Assembly: GCA_965232285.1 (NCBI GenBank)
Contig: CBDDPL010000004.1
Coordinates: forward strand, 558,001 to 622,000
Reading direction: 5' to 3'
Origin: Denitrobaculum sp965232285
Lineage (GTDB): Bacteria > Pseudomonadota > Alphaproteobacteria > Kiloniellales > Kiloniellaceae
Length of the DNA: 64,000 nt
In this document: piece by piece, positions 9,172 through 17,439 of the stretch
How positions within the stretch are numbered: the first letter of the stretch is position 1
Layout: each line of letters opens with the position of its first letter
Translations under genes and position numbers: made by a program
The notes under the pieces: model-generated
The model's input: only the letters and a program-made list of their open reading frames with translations
Databases searched by the model: none
What the model was told of the DNA's origin: nothing

Positions 9172-9218
9172 AGGCCGTTACCTTCATATCTTGCCAGACA
9201 AGTATTATGTATAGGAAT

Positions 9219-9234
9219 ATCTCGTATACAAGAT
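9219..9234. promoter_or_regulatory. Candidate MarR operator
   Basis: ATCTCGTATACAAGAT is a 16-bp palindrome with one mismatched pair, in the AT-rich leader of the marR-DUF2000 operon. A weaker dyad, ATCTTG-N5-CAAGTAT, lies at about 9188-9206 and shares the CTTG/CAAG halves. Length and position fit a MarR operator; binding is inferred. Confidence 0.5.
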
Positions 9235-9337
9235 AGTTATCTGCAAAGTATCTTCTTCGCGCTCGTTGCTTAGGGAGTCCGAGCGGAACAGCCCTTGATG
9301 TTCCTTGCTGACACTCTCTGCATCCAAGGGACTGCAA

Positions 9338-10093
9338 TCAGCCGGGAAGATCCTTCAGTGCCCAGAGCGCAAGGGATTTGTCCCGGTAACTGCCTCCGGC
9401 TTCCTGGCAGTCTTCGTTGATGAGTATGGCCGGTGCGGGCCAGAAAAACGGCGCTTTGCAGAGGTTCAAAGGGCGCCAGTCGCCATCGGTGATATCCTCG
9501 TTGCATTCCTGTTCGGTGAAGTGCGTGGTCAGCAGCCATTTGCTGCCCGAGGCCTTAAAGCCGGCGACGGCCCGGCTGATGTTATCGAAGGAGAGATGGA
9601 CCAGGCAGTCGCGGCATAGAACGAGATCGCCCTTCGGGAGAGGGTCTTTTGTCAGGTCGGCGATCCGGTATTCACGGCTCGGATCATCGCAGAAGCGTCG
9701 GGTCAGGTCTTCGATCAGGGCCGGGACGATATCCAGGCCGATATAACTCTCCTGCCCGAGGGACAGTGAAGCGATCCAGTTCCCGTCCCCACAGGGCGCG
9801 TCGATGATTGTCATTGCCCCAAGACTTCGGCAGAGTTCCGGGAGGGTTTCGGCGAGCTTTTTGACGGCATCACCCTCCGAACCGACGCCTGAGCGGGAGC
9901 TTTCGGCCCCCCAGAGATTCATGTCGTGAATTGCCGAGAAACGGGCCGCCAGAGGAAGATCCGAGAGCTGATCTCTGTTCCGCTCGAAGGCTTCCTGGGC
10001 GATGGCAGTTTGGCGTTCTTTCAATCGATCCCCGCTTAAGGATTGGGCTGTGGTGTGGCGAAATCCGCACCATAGCGAGTGTCTCCGACCCAA
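9338..10093 (-). CDS. Class I SAM-dependent methyltransferase
   Basis: The longest frame gives 251 residues from ATG 10093; a TTG at 10024 preceded by a GGGG stretch would give 228 and is an equally likely start. The SAM-binding site is TIIDAPCGDGNWIASL (motif I) with YIGLDIVPALIEDL (motif II) and the acidic YRIADLTKDPLP. LVLCRDCLVHLSFDNI follows as the post-motif block. The substrate is not evident. No operon partner is present; the gene is flanked by AT-rich spacers. Confidence 0.78.
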   Translation of the reverse strand: MGRRHSLWCGFRHTTAQSLSGDRLKERQTAIAQEAFERNRDQLSDLPLAARFSAIHDMNLWGAESSRSGVGSEGDAVKKLAETLPELCRSLGAMTIIDAPCGDGNWIASLSLGQESYIGLDIVPALIEDLTRRFCDDPSREYRIADLTKDPLPKGDLVLCRDCLVHLSFDNISRAVAGFKASGSKWLLTTHFTEQECNEDITDGDWRPLNLCKAPFFWPAPAILINEDCQEAGGSYRDKSLALWALKDLPG

Positions 10094-10455
10094 CGGGCTT
10101 TTGTAAAGCGGAAGACCTTATCGCTACCAGGGCGCGTTCATTTTCGCTTAACTGTTCTTTACAAGGGTAGTATAAGATATAGTTGTTTTTGTTTGAGGAG
10201 AAACAACTTGAATTGCATTGTGTTGTATTTGAGTATATTACAAGAAAAAAATTAATTCATATTTCAAACAATTTCTGAGGGGATGATTGTTTGATGCAAA
10301 TATGGATATAAAATTGTTGAATCTTGTAGGTTCGACGCCGTTAAAACTGCGAAACAGGGCAATTTTCCACGGCGGGGGCTGAATAATATTTGAATAATTG
10401 TTCAAGTATTATTCCGTAGCGGATTTTTTGCGAACCGGCAGGACAGATAAGGTTA
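10094..10455. other. AT-rich intergenic region with three inverted repeats
   Basis: This 362-bp spacer holds no convincing gene. Three dyads lie close together: AGTTGTTT/AAACAACT (10181-10188 and 10201-10208), CAAACAAT/ATTGTTTG (10265-10272 and 10286-10293), and a 14-bp arm pair with one mismatch (10381-10394 and 10401-10414). Between the second and third is a GC-rich stretch flanked by CGCCGT and ACGGCG. It may be a promoter with operators, or a structured leader of the PAS gene downstream. Confidence 0.5.
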
Positions 10456-11052
10456 TTGGAGAGGCTCTGTCGGTTGGTCGCCTATTTCTGCCAAAATCTC
10501 TCGAACACGCCGGGATTGATCCGAACCGCTGTCTGCCGCAGCTACGTCAGTCACTGTCTGGCCAGGTTCAACTGGGCGGACGCTCTGCCGCCCAAGCAGG
10601 CCTTTGATCCGCTTGAGACGCCGACGCTATTGCCTTTCCTGGTCATGTATGAACTGCCACAGAGCGGCGGCGCCTTTTTCAGGCTGGTCGGGACCAAGGT
10701 GGTGGAGCGCATCAATCATGATCCGACCGGTAAGAATTATCTGGATTTCGTGCCGGAAGCACGGCGGGAGAGAGCCTATCGCCATCTTCTGCGCATGTGC
10801 CAGCACCCTTATGGCATGGGGGTGCTGACCCGCTTCGTTCTGGACAGCGGGAAAATCAACACGGTGGAGACCGTCGGCTTTCCCTTCTTCAATCAGGCCG
10901 AAGGCAGTTACATTGTGCTCTTCGCCGGTGAACAGATCGAAGACCCCAGCTTCGGCGAGGAAAGCGAGCAAAAGGTCGTGTACAACAATATCATGGAGCG
11001 TTCGTTTTTCGATCTGGGGAAAGGGGTTCCGGTCTTTGACCATCTGGACTGA
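10456..11052 (+). CDS. PAS_5 (DUF1457)-type protein
   Basis: About 198 residues with an uncertain start: the first codon shown is TTG 10456 and the recognisable domain begins only near residue 45. The pattern ALPPKQAFDPLETPTLLPFL, then FFRLVGTKVVERINHDPTGK and a C-terminal PAS-like strand region, fits the PAS_5 family that is abundant in Rhodospirillales. These are stand-alone sensor-like domains of unknown ligand. A second frame at 10398-10607 contains FLRTGRTDKVIGEAL, which could be the real N-terminus if there is a frameshift near 10480; this cannot be decided here. The next gene follows after 6 bases. Confidence 0.65.
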   Translation: MERLCRLVAYFCQNLSNTPGLIRTAVCRSYVSHCLARFNWADALPPKQAFDPLETPTLLPFLVMYELPQSGGAFFRLVGTKVVERINHDPTGKNYLDFVPEARRERAYRHLLRMCQHPYGMGVLTRFVLDSGKINTVETVGFPFFNQAEGSYIVLFAGEQIEDPSFGEESEQKVVYNNIMERSFFDLGKGVPVFDHLD

Positions 11053-11058
11053 CCAGGC

Positions 11059-11505
11059 ATGTGGAACGCGTTAACTGCGCTGCTGATGCTTGCTCTGCTG
11101 GGTGTCCAAGCCGACCTGGCCCGGGCAAGTGATGGCGCCGAGCTCATTGCGGCTGTAAAGCGCGCCGATCTTCCGGCTGTCGAGCGGCTGTTGGACGCCG
11201 GCGTGGCGCCGGACCAGGCCGACCAGCACAAAAACACGGCGTTGATCTTTGCCGCACGCGATGGCCACACGGCGATCGCCCGCCTGCTGCTCGAACGGGG
11301 CGCAACAGTGGACTGGATCGACGGTGAGGGCGTGACGCCTTTGATCCTGGCGGCCTTCAAGGGCCATGAAGCCATCGCCACCATGCTCCTGCAGCGCGGG
11401 GCCGACAGCTCGATCCGGGATCAGTGGGGGCGGGACGCTCTCGACTACGCCGTGCGGCGCGGCGAGGACGATCCCATTGCGGTTCGGATCAGACAAAGTC
11501 GTTAG
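11059..11505 (+). CDS. Secreted ankyrin-repeat protein
   Basis: The protein has 148 residues. It starts with a typical signal peptide (MWNALTALLMLALLGVQADL, then ARAS). The rest is about three ankyrin repeats: ELIAAVKRADLPAVERLLDAG, NTALIFAARDGHTAIARLLL and VTPLILAAFKGHEAIATMLL. It is probably a periplasmic protein-protein interaction module. It follows the PAS_5 gene by 6 bases and is probably co-transcribed with it. Confidence 0.85.
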   Translation: MWNALTALLMLALLGVQADLARASDGAELIAAVKRADLPAVERLLDAGVAPDQADQHKNTALIFAARDGHTAIARLLLERGATVDWIDGEGVTPLILAAFKGHEAIATMLLQRGADSSIRDQWGRDALDYAVRRGEDDPIAVRIRQSR

Positions 11506-11594
11506 AAAGACTTCTGCCCCGTGAATTTCAGTGACTCGTTAAAGGGTCGCGATAAACTGATCAGGAACAGGATTCGGGACTGCTGGCCAGAACA

Positions 11595-11610
11595 CCTAAC
11601 GTCTGTTAGG
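11595..11610. promoter_or_regulatory. Palindrome upstream of thiolase operon
   Basis: CCTAAC-GTCT-GTTAGG is a perfect 6-bp dyad about 90 bp upstream of the thiolase gene. It is followed by TTTT, so it could be a weak terminator for the ankyrin gene. Equally, it could be an operator controlling the acyl-CoA operon. The sequence alone does not decide. Confidence 0.35.
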
Positions 11611-11698
11611 TTTTCGGCCCGTTTGCTAAACCGCTTGGCTCCAGACAGATGGCAGCTCACCTGCCGGGAGCCGGTCTCGCTCGAAGTTGGAGGAATAG

Positions 11699-12865
11699 AT
11701 GACGGCTTGTATCGTGGGATGGAGCCACACCGCCTTTGGCAAGCACGAGGATGATGATGTTGAGTCCCTGATCGCGAAGGTGGCGGTTCAGGCGCTCGAA
11801 GATGCCGGGCTCGGACCCGAAGACGTCGATGAAATCCTCGTCGGGCATTTCAACGAAGGCTTCTCGCCCCAGGGTTTTCCTGCATCACTGGTGCTGCAGA
11901 CGGATGATCGTTTCCGTTTCAAGCCTGCAACCCGTGTCGAAAATGCCTGCGCGACGGGGTCGGCCGCCATCCATCAGGGTATCAAGTCCATCGATGCCAA
12001 GCATGCCCGGGTGGTCCTGGTCGTCGGCGTCGAGAAGATGACGGCGCTGGCCGGCCGGGAGATCGGCAATACCCTTCTCAAAGCTTCGTATCTGAAGGAA
12101 GACGGCGAAATCGAAGGTGGCTTTGCCGGCGTTTTCGGCCAGATCGCGCAGAAGTACTTTCAGAAGCATGGCGATCAATCGGACGCTCTGGCTGCCATCG
12201 CGGCTAAGAATCACAAGAACGGCGCGGTCAATCCCTGGGCGCAGATGCGCAAGGACCTGGGGTACGACTTCTGCCGCAACGTTTCGGACAAGAATCCCAT
12301 CGTTGCCGGCCCCTTAAAGCGCACCGACTGTTCGCTGGTCTCCGACGGCGCGGCGGCTCTGGTTCTGACCGACGTGGAGACCGCCCTGACCATGAAAAAG
12401 GCGGTGGTGTTCCGCTCTGCCGTGCAGGTCAACGACTTCCTGCCCATGAGCAAGCGCGACATTACGCTGTTCGAGGGCTGCAAGACCGCCTGGCAGCAGA
12501 GCTTCGAAAAGGCCAGGATCACACTGGACGACCTGTCGCTGGTCGAGACCCACGACTGCTTCACCATTGCCGAACTGATCGAGTACGAGGCCATGGGCCT
12601 GACGCCGGAAGGGCAGGGGGCGCGGGCCATTGCCGAGGGCTGGGTGCATAAAGACGGCAAGCTGCCGATCAATGCCTCGGGCGGTCTCAAGAGCAAGGGC
12701 CACCCGATCGGTGCGACCGGTGTTTCGATGCATGTTCTCTCGGCGATGCAACTCACCAATACGGCGGGCGACATCCAGGTGGCGGATGCGCAGTTGGCGG
12801 GCGTCTTCAACATGGGCGGGGCCGCTGTGGCCAACTACGTTTCGATCCTGGAGCCTCTGCGCTGA
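11699..12865 (+). CDS. SCP2-type thiolase (acetyl-CoA acetyltransferase)
   Basis: The protein has 388 residues. Thiolase features are the acylated cysteine in RVENACATGSAAIH (about residue 84), the THDCF block, and the GLKSKGHPIGATGVS motif with the catalytic His. It lacks the usual C-terminal Cys-Gly-Gly of degradative thiolases; FNMGGAAVANYV stands there, as in SCP-x/lipid-transfer thiolases. GGAGGAATAG precedes the ATG. It is the first gene of an operon with an acyl-CoA ligase and two PPC proteins, suggesting breakdown or synthesis of an unusual carboxylic acid. Confidence 0.88.
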   Translation: MTACIVGWSHTAFGKHEDDDVESLIAKVAVQALEDAGLGPEDVDEILVGHFNEGFSPQGFPASLVLQTDDRFRFKPATRVENACATGSAAIHQGIKSIDAKHARVVLVVGVEKMTALAGREIGNTLLKASYLKEDGEIEGGFAGVFGQIAQKYFQKHGDQSDALAAIAAKNHKNGAVNPWAQMRKDLGYDFCRNVSDKNPIVAGPLKRTDCSLVSDGAAALVLTDVETALTMKKAVVFRSAVQVNDFLPMSKRDITLFEGCKTAWQQSFEKARITLDDLSLVETHDCFTIAELIEYEAMGLTPEGQGARAIAEGWVHKDGKLPINASGGLKSKGHPIGATGVSMHVLSAMQLTNTAGDIQVADAQLAGVFNMGGAAVANYVSILEPLR

Positions 12866-12908
12866 CGAGCGAAGGAATGCCTGCTGCCATAAACACGAAG
12901 GGGGTCTT

Positions 12909-14516
12909 GTGAGGCAGACTGACTCCGTTATGAATCTGGGTCATTTTCTGACCCAGGCAGCGCGGCGTTATGGCGAGAGAACCGCCCTGGTCTGGGGTGA
13001 AGAGAACTGGAGTTGGACGGAACTCAACGCCAGGGTCGATGCGCTTGCGGCGGGATTACGCGCCCGCGGTATCGGCAAGGGCGATGCCATCCTGGTGATC
13101 GCGCGCAATTCGAACCAGATGTTCGAATCCATGTGGGCCACCTATAAGCTGGGGGCTATCTGGGTGCCCTGCAATTTCCGCCTCACGCCGCCGGAAGTCG
13201 CCTACCTGGGTCGCGCCAGTGGCGCCAGGGCCATGCTCTATGAGGAGATCTTCAGCGAGCACGTGGACGCGGTGCGATCGGAAACGGCGGTTTTGGATCA
13301 AGTGGTCTGTATCGGATCGCCCCGTGAAGGGGAAAGTGGCTACGAAGCCCTGGTCGCGGAAAATCTGGGCAGCGATTTTGCCGAGGTGTCCGTGCAGCGG
13401 GATGATCCCTGCTGGTACTTCTTTACCTCCGGCACGACCGGGCGCTCCAAAGCGGCGGTACTGACCCACGGTCAGATGTGTTTCGTCGTCAACAACTACC
13501 TGGCCGATCAAATGCCAGGCCTCGGACCGGATGATGCCTCTTTGGTGGTCGCCCCTCTGTCCCATGGGGCTGGTGTCCACGCCATGCCGCAGGTCGCGCG
13601 CGGCGCCAAATCGGTTCTGCTGCCGGGCAGCAGTTTCGACGAAGAAGCACTATGGCGGCTGGTCGAGCAACATCGGGTCGGCAATATGTTCACCGTGCCG
13701 ACGATCCTCACCCGGATGGTCCGGCACCCGGCAGTCGACCACTATGATCACAGCTCGCTGCGACATGTGATCTATGCCGGCGCGCCGATGTATCGGGAGG
13801 ACCAGGTTGCAGCGCTGAAGAAACTCGGGAAGGTGATTGTCCAGTACTACGGGCTCGGGGAAGTGACCGGCAGCATCACCTATCTGCCGGCCGAAGTTCA
13901 CGATCTGGAGGATGATGCCATGCCGGTGGGTAGCTGCGGCTTCGCCCGCAGCGGGATGGAGATCGTCATCCGCGACCCGGAAGGAGTCCTTCTTCCCGCT
14001 GGCGAGCGCGGAGAGATCTGCGTGCGAGGACCGGCGGTCTTCGCCGGCTATCTCGACAATCCGGAAGCCAATGCTGCGGTGTTCCGGGACGGCTGGTTCC
14101 ACACCGGTGATCTTGGATACCTGGATGAGCGGGGTTTTCTCTATCTGACCGGCCGCGCGTCGGACATGTACATCTCCGGCGGCTCGAACGTCTATCCGCG
14201 TGAAGCCGAAGAGGTGCTGCTGACCCATCCGGCAGTCGAAGAGGTTGCCGTCCTGGGCGTGCCCGATCCCAAGTGGGGCGAGGCTGGCGTGGCTGTCGTT
14301 GTGAAGTCGCCCGACTATGCGGAATCCGCGCTTTCTTCGGCGGAATTGCTCGGACATCTCGAGGGCAAGCTCTCGCGCTATAAGTTCCCGCAGCATTTCG
14401 TGTTCTGGGATGAACTCCCCAAATCGGGTTACGGCAAGGTGCCGAAACACCTGATCCGGCAAGAGCTCTACAAGCGCGGAGATGTGACACCGTCGCCGAC
14501 GGGTGAAACGGGATGA
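12909..14516 (+). CDS. AMP-dependent acyl-CoA synthetase/ligase
   Basis: The protein has 535 residues from GTG 12909, chosen for AAGGGG just upstream; ATG 12930 (MNLGHFLTQAARRYG) is the alternative. ANL-superfamily motifs are all present: the P-loop YFFTSGTTGRSKAAVLTH, YYGLGEVTG, FHTGDLGYLDERGFLYLTGR, and the C-terminal lysine in PKSGYGKVPK. It activates a carboxylic acid to acyl-AMP and then acyl-CoA. The substrate is unknown, most likely medium or long chain, aromatic or branched. It overlaps the next gene by 4 bases. Confidence 0.88.
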   Translation: MRQTDSVMNLGHFLTQAARRYGERTALVWGEENWSWTELNARVDALAAGLRARGIGKGDAILVIARNSNQMFESMWATYKLGAIWVPCNFRLTPPEVAYLGRASGARAMLYEEIFSEHVDAVRSETAVLDQVVCIGSPREGESGYEALVAENLGSDFAEVSVQRDDPCWYFFTSGTTGRSKAAVLTHGQMCFVVNNYLADQMPGLGPDDASLVVAPLSHGAGVHAMPQVARGAKSVLLPGSSFDEEALWRLVEQHRVGNMFTVPTILTRMVRHPAVDHYDHSSLRHVIYAGAPMYREDQVAALKKLGKVIVQYYGLGEVTGSITYLPAEVHDLEDDAMPVGSCGFARSGMEIVIRDPEGVLLPAGERGEICVRGPAVFAGYLDNPEANAAVFRDGWFHTGDLGYLDERGFLYLTGRASDMYISGGSNVYPREAEEVLLTHPAVEEVAVLGVPDPKWGEAGVAVVVKSPDYAESALSSAELLGHLEGKLSRYKFPQHFVFWDELPKSGYGKVPKHLIRQELYKRGDVTPSPTGETG

Positions 14517-15070
14517 GCGTCGGCGAGACCCCGTCGGAACTGACGCGTCGTCAGGTCGAACAGCCGGGCGCCCCTCTGTCTCCGCGCCGGGTCTGCATCC
14601 GGGCTGAGGCCGGCCCTCAATTGCGGCTGCGTCTGCCGGGAGGTGCCGATCTCCTTGCGGAACTGGCAAAGGTGCTTTCAGCGCGAGGCATCGAAAGCGC
14701 GGCTCTGCAGGTGCTTGCGGGCGGATTCCGGAAAGTCAGCTATTTCACGGGCATGATCGATCCTTCGGGAGCGCGGGTCGCGACCTATGGTGAGCCGCGT
14801 GAGTTGGAGGGGCCGATCACGCTGCTTGGTGCCAATGCGATTTACGGCTCCGGCGAAGACGGTGCGCCGCTGGTGCATTGCCACGCGGTGATGACGGATC
14901 TCAGTGGGGTGGTACATGGCGGGCATCTGCCGCCGACTGGCTGTATCCTGGATGGCGAGGGTGCCGTGGCGATGGTTTCGCCTTTGCAGGGCGCGGGTTT
15001 CCGGGTGTCGTTCGACAGCGAGACGAACTACAGCCTGTTTCAGCCGGCGGCTTCCGAGGTTACACCCTGA
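14513..15070 (+). CDS. PPC (DUF296) domain protein, first copy
   Basis: The protein has 185 residues and starts in an ATGA overlap with the acyl-CoA ligase stop. It has a PPC/DUF296 fold: ADLLAELAKVLSARGIESAAL, then VHCHAVMTDLSGVVHGGHLP. The two His in HCH and the His in GGHL are the putative metal-binding residues of the family. Bacterial PPC proteins are small trimeric proteins of unknown role, sometimes called DNA-binding because plant homologues carry AT-hooks; no AT-hook is visible here. The operon position suggests a role in CoA-ester metabolism. Confidence 0.8.
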   Translation: MSVGETPSELTRRQVEQPGAPLSPRRVCIRAEAGPQLRLRLPGGADLLAELAKVLSARGIESAALQVLAGGFRKVSYFTGMIDPSGARVATYGEPRELEGPITLLGANAIYGSGEDGAPLVHCHAVMTDLSGVVHGGHLPPTGCILDGEGAVAMVSPLQGAGFRVSFDSETNYSLFQPAASEVTP

Positions 15071-15113
15071 AACCGGAAGCTGTGAAACTGCGACAGGAAA
15101 AAGGGAGAGAGGC

Positions 15114-15527
15114 ATGTCGGCCGTTGCCATAGAACAGGGCGCCTTCGGGCGTTGCGCCGTCATCCGCCTGCGTCCGAACGAGGACCTGGTAGAGGGTGTG
15201 GAACTGGCCTGCGCTGAAAACGGTATTCAGCGGGCTGTCGTGCGTTCAGCGGTCGGCAGCCTGGTCGATGCCGTCCTGGTTTTCGGCAGCGGCACGACCC
15301 AGAAGACGGTCTCGGCAGAGGGCCCGGGCGTCGAAATTCTGACCCTGTCAGGGGAGATTTCCCCTGGCGCGGATGGTCGCCCGTCAGCGGACCTGCGCGG
15401 CACGATATCGACCCCGGAAGCGCGCGTGTTGGGCGGTCGCTTCCTGCCTGGCCGGAATTCAATCTGCATCACACTGGAACTGGTTCTGCAGGAATGGTTG
15501 CCTGAAACGAAAGCTGTGCAACCTTAA
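15114..15527 (+). CDS. PPC (DUF296) domain protein, second copy
   Basis: The protein has 137 residues from ATG 15114, with GGAGAGAGG just upstream. It is a shorter, diverged PPC domain: NEDLVEGVELACAENGIQRA, VEILTLSGEISPG and ARVLGGRFLPGRNSIC. Where the first copy has HCH and GGHL, this one has DLRGT and GGRF, so the metal-binding histidines are lost. A hetero-oligomer of an active and an inactive subunit is a possible reading, by inference only. It is the last gene of the thiolase operon. Confidence 0.78.
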   Translation: MSAVAIEQGAFGRCAVIRLRPNEDLVEGVELACAENGIQRAVVRSAVGSLVDAVLVFGSGTTQKTVSAEGPGVEILTLSGEISPGADGRPSADLRGTISTPEARVLGGRFLPGRNSICITLELVLQEWLPETKAVQP

Positions 15528-15827
15528 GAAATATGTATACTTATGGATAAAGTGATAGAAAGACTGACAGCGGAGCAAATCCTAATTAAAAATTAACCAT
15601 CGATGTTGTTGATTTATTGAGTTATTAATGCTTCGCCGCCGTTCGCCTCGAGGTAGAACGGCTGTTTGTCTGTTACAGATAAGCTGTGGCGGTCGCGTCG
15701 TGTTGAACCTTTAGAACGTTAACAATAGCTTTAGGCTGTCTCGTGTATTGCTATCGAAAGCGTTCGGGTCCTTGTTGTCGGGGCGTCTGCTGGAGCCGGT
15801 GATGTATCTGATGCGAGTGACTGTTTG
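15528..15827. other. Intergenic region upstream of DSF locus
   Basis: This 300-bp gap is AT-rich up to about 15640 and then GC-balanced. I see no gene, clear terminator or strong dyad. It should hold the promoter of the receiver-kinase/rpfC operon. The frame of the downstream gene stays open for some 60 bases before its start and reads SVRVLVVGAS, so a longer N-terminus from a non-standard start cannot be fully excluded. Confidence 0.4.
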
Positions 15828-17426
15828 ATGTCGATTATCGTCGTCATAGACGACCGCGTGACCAATCGCCGGGTGCTGGAAAAACTGGCGACTTCGATTG
15901 GTGACAACATAACGGTGAAGGCATTCGCTGAGCCCCAGGCCGCCCTCGAGTGGTCCAAGAGCAACGTTCCGGATCTTGTCGTCACCGATTTCAAGATGCC
16001 GAAGATGGACGGCGCCGAGTTCATCCGGCATTTCCGCGAGCTTCCCCCCTGTATCGACGTTCCGGTGATGGTGGTGACGGCTTACGAGGATCAGGCCTTT
16101 CGCTATGCCGCTCTGGAGTCGGGGGCGACCGACTTCCTCCTCAGTCCGGTCGATCATCATGAGTTTCGGGCCAGATCCCGGAATCTGCTCAGCCTCAGAG
16201 AACATCAAAAGCTGTTGAACGAACGGGCGATTACGCTCGAACGTCGCTATCAGACCGATACGGATCAGCTTGAACGGGCATTGACCGAAAGCCATGAGCG
16301 TCTGCTTCTGGTGATTGATGCGGTTCCGGCCATGATCTCCGCGACCACGGCGGGCGCCCGCTATGCCTTTATGAACAACTACCAGGCTCAGCTTTTTGGC
16401 GTCATTCCGGACGAGGCGGTCGGCAGGACCGCGATGGAGCTGCTGAACAACGACTATGCGCGCACGTCGATTGCGCTTGATGAGCGGGCCTTCGAGACCG
16501 GTGAGGCACCGCCGCTGTTCGAAGAGGAGTTCGTCACCTCCAACAATGTCCGTCGCATCTTCCTCACCTCGAAGTCGCTGGTGCGTGATTCCAGCGGGCA
16601 GGTCACGAATATCGTGACGGTTTCCTTCGACATCACGGAACGCAAGGCCGCGGAGCAGCAACTGATCCACGCCAAGGAACTGGCCGAAGTCGCGAACCGC
16701 AGCAAGACCGAGTTCCTGGCCAACATGAGTCACGAACTGCGTACGCCACTGAATGCCATCATTGGCTATGCGCAGGTGATCGGGACGGAACTGCTCGGCC
16801 CCGTGGGCAACGAGAAGTACGGCGACTACGCCCGCAACATCGAGGAAAGCGGCAGCCTTCTGCTGCATATCATCAAGGACATTCTCGATGTTTCCATGAT
16901 CGAGGCCGGAACCATCGAACTTCATGAAGAGCCGGTCGATCTCACGACTCTGATCGACGACGTTCTGCGCCTCGCAGAGGAACGGGCCGTGGCTGCGCGC
17001 ATTGCCATCCGGACCGACATCGATCCCGAGGTCCCGCTTTTGATGGTCGACCCGGTCAAGGTGAAGCAGATCCTTCTGAACCTCGTGGTCAACGCCCTGA
17101 AGTTCACCTTGAACGCAGGCGAGGTCAAAGTGTCGGTGCAGAGAACCGAAGACGGCGTCCAGGTCTCCGTGGCCGATAATGGCGTCGGTATGACGCCCGA
17201 TGAGATCAAGGTTGCGGTCACGCGTTTCGGCCGGCTGCGTAACTCGGAAACGCAGGCCGTACCAGGGACGGGACTCGGCTTACCGCTATCGATCGATCTT
17301 ACGGAGCTGCACGGCGGAACCCTGGAGGTCGAGAGCGAAAAGGGTGTTGGCACCAGGATTATCGTCGTCTTCCCACATGACAGAATTTTGGAAGCGCCGC
17401 CGGACGAAGTAAGCGTCCGAGGCTGA
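15828..17426 (+). CDS. Receiver-PAS-histidine kinase with RpfG-like receiver
   Basis: The protein has 532 residues. Receiver (1-130): IIVVIDDRVTNRRVL, phosphoacceptor Asp54 in VVTDFKMPKMDG, then MVVTAYEDQ. The usual Lys-Pro is Ser106-Pro (FLLSPVDHHEF), so the invariant lysine is missing. The receiver tail RARSRNLLSLREHQKLL resembles that of RpfG. A PAS domain follows (about 155-275), then HisKA with His302 in NMSHELRTPLNAIIG and an ATPase domain (QILLNLVVNALKF, VADNGVGM, GTGLGLPLS). It is soluble. The rpfC-type gene follows after 13 bases. In Xanthomonas the equivalent partner, RpfG, carries an HD-GYP domain instead. Confidence 0.88.
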   Translation: MSIIVVIDDRVTNRRVLEKLATSIGDNITVKAFAEPQAALEWSKSNVPDLVVTDFKMPKMDGAEFIRHFRELPPCIDVPVMVVTAYEDQAFRYAALESGATDFLLSPVDHHEFRARSRNLLSLREHQKLLNERAITLERRYQTDTDQLERALTESHERLLLVIDAVPAMISATTAGARYAFMNNYQAQLFGVIPDEAVGRTAMELLNNDYARTSIALDERAFETGEAPPLFEEEFVTSNNVRRIFLTSKSLVRDSSGQVTNIVTVSFDITERKAAEQQLIHAKELAEVANRSKTEFLANMSHELRTPLNAIIGYAQVIGTELLGPVGNEKYGDYARNIEESGSLLLHIIKDILDVSMIEAGTIELHEEPVDLTTLIDDVLRLAEERAVAARIAIRTDIDPEVPLLMVDPVKVKQILLNLVVNALKFTLNAGEVKVSVQRTEDGVQVSVADNGVGMTPDEIKVAVTRFGRLRNSETQAVPGTGLGLPLSIDLTELHGGTLEVESEKGVGTRIIVVFPHDRILEAPPDEVSVRG

Positions 17427-17439
17427 CGCATTTTGCTCA

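Noticed and set aside
10330..10380. Possible c-di-GMP (GEMM) riboswitch, because of an ACAGGGCAA string
   Set aside because: The other conserved GEMM blocks are missing, and the surrounding pairing does not fit.
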